NCBI GenBank assembly: GCA_964654825.1
Contig: CAZZKG010000065.1
Span: forward strand, 1 to 17,709
Reading direction: 5' to 3'
DNA length: 17,709 nt
Origin: CAZZKG01 sp964654825
GTDB lineage: Bacteria; Gemmatimonadota; CAZMKB01
The notes under the pieces were generated by a model. That model was not told the origin of the DNA. It worked only from the letters and a program-made list of their open reading frames with translations, and made no database searches. The translations under genes were made by a program, and so were the position numbers. This document shows, one piece after another, positions 7,499 to 13,869 of the stretch (positions are counted from its first letter, which is position 1; the number at the start of each line of letters is the position of its first letter).

Positions 7499-8421
7499 TG
7501 GATCCCCCGGGAGAGAAGATTTGTGTCCACCACGACCCTGTCGATACCACTGTCATGGGAGCACACAAGGAGATCTTCGATGAGAGAGAGTTCCTGGAGA
7601 AAGAACACGGTGTTTCCTCTCTGGACGAGGAGCCGATTATCGAGAGGATTTCCGGATGTGCCCTCACTCCTCCGCAATCTCAGGGTCCATCGTGTGCATT
7701 CTTTCGTACACGGTGCGGAAGGAGTGAATTTATCCTTCGGCGCCACGTGCAGTGAACCGGGCATGCAGTTGCGGCCGGTTGTGACGTAAGCGAACGGGAC
7801 ATGTACATCAATACTGATACCCTCTCTCACACGCACTCCCAGTCCCTGAGGCGGTATGTCGAATCCCACTCGTTTTATTCCATAATACGTCAGGATCTCG
7901 TCATAATCAGGGTTGCTGTACCCGCAATCCCGCAGCGCATCGAGAGCCCCCGGCGGTGCCTTCCCGGGTTTGAGATGACTCGTTATCCGTACTTCCTTCA
8001 GCATCCGGGACAGAAGACGCCCGGTAACAGGAGTGATGCCGGGATAGTTCTCCCGCACGGTGCGAATGGCTCCCCAGTCGTTCAGCACGACCTCGGCCCC
8101 CTTCGCCCGACCAAGCAGATCCAGGAGAGGCATCAGCTTGTCGATACCCTGACCGGTGAGGTACGGTGTCAGCAGGACGAGAGAGAACCCCCTCTGCTCA
8201 GCCTTCTCCAGTGCCGCCGCAAGCTCACGGGGCCAGGGTAAGAGTCTCTCGCAGAACTCACTACCGTAATAGACACCGTCGAACGGCCTGCCTTCCCTGA
8301 ATCGATCGAGGAGCATAAAGGCCTCAGACAGACCTTCGAAGTGAGGTACTCCGGGTGAGATCGAGCCTGGATCTACGGTATCGAACTCTTCGAGACTGTG
8401 TATGGTCGCGTACCAGCGCAA
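7495..8421 (-). CDS. U32-family protein, UbiV-like Fe-S hydroxylase subunit
   Basis: This 308-residue protein is divergent but keeps the UbiV ligand pattern: C57 in YYGSEFC (E. coli UbiV C39 in LGEAVC), C219 after VPFAYVTTGRN (UbiV C180 after LPLAYSAR), and C238-x3-C242 (UbiV C193-x3-C197). A [4Fe-4S] cluster is therefore expected. It is the first gene of the leftward operon and overlaps the UbiU-like gene by 4 bp, so the two are made together, as with the UbiU/UbiV heterodimer. The start is TTG at 8421: an in-frame TGA lies only three codons upstream and no in-frame ATG precedes the conserved region, though the ribosome site is weak. It lies about 60 nt downstream of a consensus sigma-70 promoter. 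The likely role is O2-independent hydroxylation during CTQ formation, inferred from context. Confidence 0.78.
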   Translation of the reverse strand: MRWYATIHSLEEFDTVDPGSISPGVPHFEGLSEAFMLLDRFREGRPFDGVYYGSEFCERLLPWPRELAAALEKAEQRGFSLVLLTPYLTGQGIDKLMPLLDLLGRAKGAEVVLNDWGAIRTVRENYPGITPVTGRLLSRMLKEVRITSHLKPGKAPPGALDALRDCGYSNPDYDEILTYYGIKRVGFDIPPQGLGVRVREGISIDVHVPFAYVTTGRNCMPGSLHVAPKDKFTPSAPCTKECTRWTLRLRRSEGTSGNPLDNRLLVQRGNTVFFLQELSLIEDLLVCSHDSGIDRVVVDTNLLSRGIQ

Positions 8422-8487
8422 GATGTTTCACAGGTGTTGATGTGAGAAGATACCGTACCTTGTATGTAAAGCCTGAGGCTATCGACA

Positions 8488-8516
8488 ATTATAGACCATT
8501 TTTCAGCTTTTGTCAA
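8488..8516 (-). promoter_or_regulatory. Consensus sigma-70 promoter of the leftward operon
   Basis: On the minus strand there is a perfect -35 TTGACA, a 17-bp spacer and a perfect -10 TATAAT. Transcription should start near 8481, giving a leader of about 60 nt before the TTG start of the UbiV-like gene. A perfect match at the ideal spacing implies strong basal transcription unless a repressor acts. A second TTGACA on the same strand near 8562-8570 has no matching -10. Confidence 0.85.
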
Positions 8517-8622
8517 ATGCTTCGGGGGTGATCTCGGAGAGCAGCTTTTTTGATGTTCCCGTTGAGTGTCAAATAACCCCAAAAAACCCCTAACTTCGTG
8601 AAAATTTTCATATTAAAGACGT

Positions 8623-8651
8623 TTGACAATGAGAAGAAAATGTGGTATGAT
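8623..8651 (+). promoter_or_regulatory. Near-consensus sigma-70 promoter of the qhpD-qhpC operon
   Basis: TTGACA, a 17-bp spacer and TATGAT (five of six) lie upstream of qhpD. Transcription should start near 8658, leaving a leader of about 70 nt. It points away from the leftward promoter; the two -35 boxes are about 107 bp apart, so a single factor bound between them could control both operons. Confidence 0.8.
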
Positions 8652-8729
8652 AAACTCTGAATTCCGGGTTTTACGACGCAGATTCTGTTCTGTTATACTT
8701 AAGAGACGATTACCCGAAGAACACACTCA

Positions 8730-10157
8730 ATGCTTCTCAAGGCACTCGAATACAAGATCTTTAAAAACAGCCGGGCTCCGGTTATCTTCTCGATCAATAC
8801 CTGCTCAATCTTCCAGCCCGATCAGGTATCGCTGACCATCCTCGATTGCCTCTCCGGGAAAGAGCCCATGCCCCGAGATCGCGTTCTGGAAGATCTACAG
8901 GGCCGATTTTCTGAAACCGAAGTCCTTGAAACCCTCGATGAGCTCGAACATGCGGGTTTGGTCAGCTCATTCGAGCACAAATTTGAGCATGAGCCTGCAG
9001 TCAGCGGTCACCGTCCTCCTGTAGCTCAACTCCCGCTGCCCGGAGTATCCCACCTCGTGATGAATGTATCCCACGCCTGCAATCTGAAGTGCACCTACTG
9101 TTATGCCGACGGCGGCAGTTACAAGGGCAGGACGGAGCTCATGAGCACCGATATGGCGGCTTCGCTTGCCGGGTTCCTCCTCGACAACACCAGCGATCAG
9201 AATGTGATGATCACTTTCTTCGGAGGTGAACCTCTTCTCAACACCGAAGCGATTCAAGCGGCGGTCCTCAAGGGGAGAGAAGAGGCGCGCCGGGCCGGGA
9301 AGAGGATCGGATTCGCCATCACTACGAACGGGACTCTTCACGATGAAAAGTTTTTATCTTTTGCAATGACACACGATGTCAGGTTCACCATAAGTATCGA
9401 CGGCCTCCAGGAGGCCCACGACAGACACAGGAAATTCACTGACGGCTGCGGTTCCTACGCCGAGTTGATGGCCCGACTTCCCGGTATGATTAAAAACGCG
9501 AAACCGCCTGCCCGGACCACTCTCACACGTGACAATCTGGACGTTGTGGAGATCATCGACCACCTGCTCCCGCTCGGATTTTCCGAGGTCGGCTTTGCTC
9601 CGGTAGACGCAACAGACGGTGACCTTTCCCTCCGCGAAGCAGAGATGGAACAGCTCCTCGAAGGGTTCGAAACACTTGCCGAACGCTTCCTGAAAAACGC
9701 CGCCGATGGCCGGATGTACGGTTTCAGCAACATCATTAATCTCATGAAACTCTTCCATGACGGTGACGTGAAACCCCTCCCCTGCGGTGCGGGTTTGAAG
9801 CTCATGGGAGCTTCTCCCGACGGAGAGCTCTTCCTCTGCCACCGGTTCACCGGCAACAGTGATTTCCGGATCGGCAGTGTCCACGAAGGGTTCGACGACA
9901 AGAGGCGGAGAGAGATACTCGGGTCCGCCCTTCTCGATTCGAAACCGGTATGCCGATCCTGCTGGGCCCGGCACCTCTGCGGCGGCGGCTGTCATTACCT
10001 GTCACATCTTCATTTTGGAAACATCATCGAGCCGCACAGTCTCACCTGCGACTTCCTCCGCCGGTGGTATGAGATCGGTATGAAGGTTTACTCACATATA
10101 GCGTTAGAGAATCCTGACTTTCTCGAAAAGTGCACCGGCATGCGGCTCAACTGCTGA
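8730..10157 (+). CDS. qhpD: Radical SAM/SPASM QHNDH maturation protein QhpD
   Basis: This 475-residue enzyme should form thioether bonds between Cys sulfurs and Asp/Glu methylene carbons in the gamma subunit. An N-terminal PqqD-like peptide-recognition region (~1-95) precedes the radical SAM domain. That domain carries CNLKCTYC (C117, C121, C124), which binds the SAM-ligating [4Fe-4S] cluster, and FFGGEPLLN (163-171) for SAM binding. A SPASM domain with two auxiliary clusters follows: C352, C370, C408, C411, C417, C421 and C440. Length and layout match QhpD of Paracoccus (about 475 residues). It is the first gene of the rightward operon, with the QhpC substrate encoded as the last. The ribosome site before the ATG is weak. 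General anSME/PqqE-type enzymes share the fold, but the gamma-subunit gene in the same operon settles the assignment. Confidence 0.93.
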   Translation: MLLKALEYKIFKNSRAPVIFSINTCSIFQPDQVSLTILDCLSGKEPMPRDRVLEDLQGRFSETEVLETLDELEHAGLVSSFEHKFEHEPAVSGHRPPVAQLPLPGVSHLVMNVSHACNLKCTYCYADGGSYKGRTELMSTDMAASLAGFLLDNTSDQNVMITFFGGEPLLNTEAIQAAVLKGREEARRAGKRIGFAITTNGTLHDEKFLSFAMTHDVRFTISIDGLQEAHDRHRKFTDGCGSYAELMARLPGMIKNAKPPARTTLTRDNLDVVEIIDHLLPLGFSEVGFAPVDATDGDLSLREAEMEQLLEGFETLAERFLKNAADGRMYGFSNIINLMKLFHDGDVKPLPCGAGLKLMGASPDGELFLCHRFTGNSDFRIGSVHEGFDDKRRREILGSALLDSKPVCRSCWARHLCGGGCHYLSHLHFGNIIEPHSLTCDFLRRWYEIGMKVYSHIALENPDFLEKCTGMRLNC

Positions 10158-10253
10158 GGAACACTCGAAACCAATCACGAATTAGCATTGACTGCAGCTT
10201 TATACCGTTACTACCGAGGAAGAACAGTTCCTTCGTACCTTACAGCAGCCCGG

Positions 10254-10260
10254 AAGGAGG
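10254..10260 (+). promoter_or_regulatory. Ribosome binding site that fixes the qhpA start
   Basis: AAGGAGG ends directly before a TTG that would open the longest frame, which leaves no spacing. The ATG at 10267 lies 6 nt away and is the real start, two codons in. Confidence 0.85.
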
Positions 10261-10266
10261 TTGTGC

Positions 10267-11202
10267 ATGCGATCGAACAAAGTAAAAACGGGCCTGGTAC
10301 TCCCACTCTGCCTGGTGGTGGTCGCCACCATCGTCGCCACCGGTTTCTCCGAGGAATCTACCCGACGAGCGCCCAGGCTGTACGACATCCAGGAGCAGCT
10401 TACCTGCAACAAGCCGTCAGAGACCGCAAAACCGGGTTATCCGTTTAACACCCTTGTGGACCACTACGGTATGCAGGAAGATGTCTGGATAAGTGCGGAT
10501 CCCGGCACAATGGCAGGTGAAGAGGCCTGGCTGTTTGTCGTCAGAGCGAACAGGGGCAGAAAGCTTCAGGACGGAGATGTTCTGGAAGACGTGACAGGCA
10601 ATGTAGAGAGAGTGTTTCTGGAAGAAGGGAACAGACCGAACAATTTCCTCATCTGGGAGGCACCGCTCGATCAGGGGACGTACAACGTAGTTATTGATTT
10701 CGCTCCACTCGGCGTCTACAACCGGGGTGTCGACATAATCGACGATCTCAACACCTACAGTGCTACAGGTGTAGGGTTCACCGTAGCATATCCCATCATC
10801 GACTATATCCGGATCGACCCGCTGCCGGGAAACAATGTCGTCGACGGGGGGTGCACGAGAGTACAGGGGACTGGCCAATCCCAGTACTGGGAGCGATACT
10901 ACGCCTATGGCTGGAGCAACGGCGAGAACGGAATTGCCGAGGACGGGGGTGGTGATGACATCAACTCCGGCCGTGTTGCCGCCTTGTGGGCAACGGACGT
11001 TCCCACGACTCTCGGAAGCATCGACGTAAACGGTATTTTTCTCGCCGCGATTGATTATACCTGTGGAGTGGGCCTGGTCTGGGCCAATTACGATTACCAG
11101 AAGATTACCGGAGAGACTGTCACCTACAGTGACACGGCAACAATTGCCGTTATTCCACCCGACTGGATACCGGGAGACTCGACTTCCATTCTGAACAAAT
11201 AG
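10267..11202 (+). CDS. qhpA: Haem-less QHNDH alpha-subunit-like exported protein
   Basis: This is 311 residues from the ATG at 10267. A Sec signal (basic MRSNKVK, then a hydrophobic stretch to ~26) directs export. Two beta-sandwich-type regions follow (~70-175 and ~178-300). The second contains GWSNGENG, GGGDDI, RVAALW and GSIDVNGIF (~215-260), which resembles, from memory, the C-terminal Ig-like domain of QHNDH alpha subunits (pattern 'SNGPDG..GT.DD..LG.V.A.W ... G.ID.NGLFTPA'). Classical alpha subunits are about 500 residues and begin with a cytochrome c domain bearing two CxxCH haem sites; no CxxCH occurs here. It sits 109 bp after qhpD and before the beta subunit, as expected for alpha. 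Whether it retains only the structural domains, with another protein taking the electrons, is inference. Assignment is moderate. Confidence 0.7.
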   Translation: MRSNKVKTGLVLPLCLVVVATIVATGFSEESTRRAPRLYDIQEQLTCNKPSETAKPGYPFNTLVDHYGMQEDVWISADPGTMAGEEAWLFVVRANRGRKLQDGDVLEDVTGNVERVFLEEGNRPNNFLIWEAPLDQGTYNVVIDFAPLGVYNRGVDIIDDLNTYSATGVGFTVAYPIIDYIRIDPLPGNNVVDGGCTRVQGTGQSQYWERYYAYGWSNGENGIAEDGGGDDINSGRVAALWATDVPTTLGSIDVNGIFLAAIDYTCGVGLVWANYDYQKITGETVTYSDTATIAVIPPDWIPGDSTSILNK

Positions 11203-11241
11203 AACAGGCCTGGTTGACCGGCCAAAAACGGAGGTGGTCAA

Positions 11242-12261
11242 GTGAGAGTAAAGATATCAAAAACGGCTTTCATCTTTTTTGCCGTTCTCCTGTTCTCCGT
11301 AAATATCGCACTCGTCCGCGCGAGTGAGATCTACGTAGCCAGCAACGATGTCTACGTGATCGATGACGGAGAGTACAGGGTAACGCAGACTATTCCCCTC
11401 GGCAAATGGGTATACAACATCACAATTTCCGAAGATGGTAAAAAAGCGTACCTGGGGGCGTCGAACGGAGTGAATGTACTCAATCTGGAGGAGAAGAGGT
11501 TCGAGGGTGTCCTCTTCGACAAACCGGCATTCACTGTCAAAGTGGACGATGTGAACAACCGGATTTTCGTGCTCACGAACGAGAGCAGGGTTCATGAGGA
11601 TGGTGTCGGTGAGGCCGACCCGTCGAAGGTCATGATCCTGGACTCCCGGGATTCCGGCCTCTTACGGACGATTCAATTCGAACGACTCGTCTTCGACATG
11701 GCGATTTTCCCCGAAAAGGACAGGCTCTACTGCCTCGATATTCTCGAAAGTGAGCTCGAGGTGAGGCAGCTGACTTCGGGTGCCCACATCGAGACGATCA
11801 AGCTCGGTGATTACGGTTATGAAGACAAGAACACGAACCAGGGGTTTCTGTGGAGGATGGTGAGGGACAAGAGCGGAGAGAAGATTTATATTCCCCAGGG
11901 CGGCATCGAATCGGGGCTGCTCATCGTCGACACCGCTTCGAACAGCGTGAGGAGGATATCGTTCGAACACGAGGCCAAGTGGAGAGCCGGCATCCTCTCA
12001 CGGGACGGGAAAAAGCTTTATCTTAACGGTGTCAGGAGACTTTCGGTATTCGACCTCGAGAAAGAAGTGGAAGTCGCCTGGAAACCTCTTGATGGACCAT
12101 ACCAGGAAATCGCGATCGACGCGACAGGCAGCAAACTGTACCTGACGAATCCCATGTACGATACCGGGGGAAGCGTGGCTGTACTCGACGCAGAGACACT
12201 CGAACCGCTCGGGAGGGTCGTCGTACCCGATGCGTCTCCATTCTCGGTGGCGGCTTACTGA
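11242..12261 (+). CDS. qhpB: QHNDH beta subunit-like seven-bladed propeller
   Basis: This is a 339-residue exported protein. A Sec signal spans ~1-27 with likely cleavage after VRA. The rest is a run of YVTN-type propeller blades of about 45 residues, seen as repeated 'DGKK-YL', 'VLNL', 'MILDS', 'LIVDT', 'SVFDL' and 'AVLDAET' strands. Length and type match the beta subunit of QHNDH (about 340 residues), which caps the gamma subunit and helps form the active site. The start is GTG, 6 nt after GGAGGT. It lies 39 bp after qhpA and 21 bp before a second propeller gene. Which of the two is the true beta subunit cannot be decided by eye; this one keeps the usual place after alpha. Confidence 0.82.
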   Translation: MRVKISKTAFIFFAVLLFSVNIALVRASEIYVASNDVYVIDDGEYRVTQTIPLGKWVYNITISEDGKKAYLGASNGVNVLNLEEKRFEGVLFDKPAFTVKVDDVNNRIFVLTNESRVHEDGVGEADPSKVMILDSRDSGLLRTIQFERLVFDMAIFPEKDRLYCLDILESELEVRQLTSGAHIETIKLGDYGYEDKNTNQGFLWRMVRDKSGEKIYIPQGGIESGLLIVDTASNSVRRISFEHEAKWRAGILSRDGKKLYLNGVRRLSVFDLEKEVEVAWKPLDGPYQEIAIDATGSKLYLTNPMYDTGGSVAVLDAETLEPLGRVVVPDASPFSVAAY

Positions 12262-12282
12262 TAACCGGGGAGAAGTGACGAG

Positions 12283-13287
12283 ATGAGGAAATTAACGGTT
12301 CCGCTGGTGTTCCTCTCCATTCTCATGGTTCTCGTTTGGAACCGCGCAGAGTCCGGGTCCGGGTCGATCGTCTACGGCGGCTGGAATGACATCTTCGTCA
12401 TCGACATGGAGACGGGGAAGGCCATCAAGAAAATCCCGATCGGATCGAGGCTCAACGACATCGAGTGTATCGGAGAAGGCAAACTGCTGGCCGCTTCCCG
12501 GAAGGGGCTCCACGTTGTGGACACGAAGAAGATGGAAGTTGTGAAGTTTCTACCCCTCGGGATCCTCGACTCGGTCGAACACGACGTGGAAAAGAACATC
12601 ACCTACGTCATGCTTCATCCGGGGAAGGATCCAAACGAGTCCGGGGGGCCTCACATACTACTTAAACTCTCCGGAGATGATTTCAGTGAACTGGAACGCC
12701 TCACTCTCGAGCCGTGGATCTACGAAATGTTTCTCGAACCGTCGGGACGGAACATGTACATCACCCAGATATCCGGGAGAACGATAATGAGAGTCGACAC
12801 CGACAGGTTCACCTCACCCGAACGGCTCTATTTCGGAAAAGGGGAAATGTGGGAAGGCAAAATGGTTCTGCTCCGGCATATTGCGTTCTCCGATAACGGG
12901 CGGAAGATGTACGTCCTCGAACAGGGTGAAAGTGATTCGACCTGTTTGTGGAACTTTACACCCGCGAGCGGCCGTATGGACAGGACCTGTCTCGGGAAAC
13001 CGGCGATGATACAGGGTATCGTGGCGTCCTCTGACGGATCGAAGATCTTCGCAAATGGAATCAAGGAGTTGATCATCTTCGGCCCGGATGGAAAGGAAAT
13101 CAGCAGAACGGATCTCGAGATCGAGCACCGCTGGATCGCGATGAGCAGAGACGGGGGCATGCTCTACCTCACATCCTCGATCGGAGAGCACGAGGGGCGC
13201 ATCACCTGTGTCGATACAGAGGGGAACGTGGTCAGGAAGGTGAATGTTCTGACACCGCTCAACATCATCGCGGTCGACGTGCGTTGA
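12283..13287 (+). CDS. Second QHNDH beta-like propeller subunit
   Basis: This is a 334-residue exported paralogue of the preceding gene. A Sec signal spans ~1-23 (cleavage probably after NRA). It then shows the same blade pattern: IFVIDMETGK, LHVVDTKK, MYITQ, IMRVDTD, KMYVLEQ, KIFANGIKELIIF, MLYLTS and ITCVDTEG. It opens with the same YGGWNDIFVIDMETG-type strand as the first blade of the other propeller, so a tandem duplication followed by divergence is likely. Known QHNDH has a single beta subunit, so this may give an alpha-beta-beta'-gamma complex, an alternative beta, or a replacement for the lost haem domain as a docking surface. A GGAGAAG ribosome site precedes the ATG. Confidence 0.78.
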   Translation: MRKLTVPLVFLSILMVLVWNRAESGSGSIVYGGWNDIFVIDMETGKAIKKIPIGSRLNDIECIGEGKLLAASRKGLHVVDTKKMEVVKFLPLGILDSVEHDVEKNITYVMLHPGKDPNESGGPHILLKLSGDDFSELERLTLEPWIYEMFLEPSGRNMYITQISGRTIMRVDTDRFTSPERLYFGKGEMWEGKMVLLRHIAFSDNGRKMYVLEQGESDSTCLWNFTPASGRMDRTCLGKPAMIQGIVASSDGSKIFANGIKELIIFGPDGKEISRTDLEIEHRWIAMSRDGGMLYLTSSIGEHEGRITCVDTEGNVVRKVNVLTPLNIIAVDVR

Positions 13288-13288
13288 G

Positions 13289-13294
13289 TATAAT
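13289..13294 (+). promoter_or_regulatory. Possible internal -10 element before qhpC
   Basis: A perfect TATAAT stands just after the second propeller gene and 43 bp before qhpC. No convincing -35 box is seen, so an extra promoter to boost the small gamma subunit is possible but weak. Confidence 0.2.
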
Positions 13295-13322
13295 GGACAG
13301 AAAATAAATTATCGCTCTTAGT

Positions 13323-13330
13323 AAGGAGGT
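13323..13330 (+). promoter_or_regulatory. Strong ribosome binding site of qhpC
   Basis: AAGGAGGT, a full anti-16S match, lies 6 nt before the GTG start. It is among the strongest in the window and fits a gene whose small product is both substrate and subunit. Confidence 0.85.
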
Positions 13331-13336
13331 CACACG

Positions 13337-13642
13337 GTGAAACACCTCAAACCGCTTAACAGGAAAGCAGCAAAACGCCAGAAATCCAACGCGCAGAGAG
13401 ACATCTTCGGGATGGCCTGCTCGAACTGCGGTGTCAGGTTCAACCCGGGCTGGGAGATCGGCTACTGCGGGAACATCGATCCGTGCCCGTGGATAAGTGA
13501 TCTGCCCGCATGTCACTACGCGTCGTGCTGGTGGGCAGGCTCGGTTCCCGGAGTCAACTGGTGGCCCGACTGGCTGGACAACTGCGGAAACCTCACGCAG
13601 GACTGGACCAACCTCTGCTCGGTACCCGATATGGGGGCGTAG
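13337..13642 (+). CDS. qhpC: QHNDH gamma subunit precursor (CTQ-bearing)
   Basis: This 101-residue protein has a basic leader (MKHLKPLN..., ~1-25) and a Cys/Trp-rich core. Compared from memory with the Pseudomonas putida gamma subunit, C31-x8-E40 matches the Cys7-Glu16 thioether pair; PGWE (37-40) is identical; C50 and D55 match Cys27-Asp33; C59 and W66 match the CTQ pair Cys37-Trp43; and C64 matches Cys41. DW (78-79), QDW (88-90) and the tail also align. Differences: N36 replaces Asp12, G72 stands where Asp49 (partner of Cys41) is expected, the C59-W66 spacing is one residue longer, and four extra cysteines appear (C28, C44, C83, C94). There is no Sec signal, as expected for cytoplasmic modification and ABC export. 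It is the last gene of the operon, with a GTG start. The family call is strong. Confidence 0.92.
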   Translation: MKHLKPLNRKAAKRQKSNAQRDIFGMACSNCGVRFNPGWEIGYCGNIDPCPWISDLPACHYASCWWAGSVPGVNWWPDWLDNCGNLTQDWTNLCSVPDMGA

Positions 13643-13710
13643 GGGGGGGGTTACGAAAACAGAAAAACATTTCAGTTGTTGATAGTGTTCTCTATTAAAG
13701 ATATTATTTC

Positions 13711-13747
13711 CTCTCAGAATGATCTATATTCTACTTTCAACTGAGAG
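13711..13747. repeat. Inverted repeat downstream of qhpC
   Basis: CTCTCAG (13711-13717) pairs with CTGAGAG (13741-13747) across a 23-nt AT-rich loop. The loop is long and no T-run follows, so it is at best a weak terminator or processing structure ending the qhp operon. The rest of the 227-bp gap to the next gene is AT-rich and shows no gene. Confidence 0.3.
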
Positions 13748-13869
13748 TATGAACGAGGGCGTCTAATTAATGGATCACTCATCATGCTCTCTCATCCACC
13801 AATATCTACCACGGAGCAGAACTTCAACTATTTATTCATAGTTCGGTATGTGCATTAACGGTATATCTC

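Larger units (their letters stand above)
8422..8729. other. Divergent promoter region of the two qhp operons (308 bp)
   Basis: This region separates the leftward UbiV-UbiU-qhpF-qhpE-DUF362 operon from the rightward qhpD-A-B-B-C operon. It contains both sigma-70 promoters and, between them, an A/C-rich stretch (8577-8594) with two C4 runs separated by A6. No gene is credible here. No regulator gene is adjacent, unlike classical loci that carry the AraC-type qhpR. Confidence 0.7.

Noticed and set aside
6449..8421. U32 genes as collagenase-type proteases acting on the QhpC leader
   Set aside because: The operon already has a subtilisin-like QhpE with a full triad, and the retained cysteines match the Fe-S ligands of the hydroxylase branch of U32 rather than a protease site.
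8577..8594. C4-A6-C4 stretch as a G-quadruplex or telomere-like element
   Set aside because: Only two runs of four are present; a quadruplex needs four.
8730..10157. Sulfatase-maturing enzyme or PqqE
   Set aside because: These share the radical SAM/SPASM fold, but the same operon encodes a clear QHNDH gamma subunit and there is no sulfatase or PqqA gene.
10261..10266. TTG start for the alpha-like gene at 10261
   Set aside because: It directly abuts AGGAGG with no spacing; the ATG at 10267 has ideal spacing.
13497..13698. Alternative small frames overlapping qhpC
   Set aside because: They are shadows in other frames; only the 13337 frame has a strong ribosome site and matches a known family.
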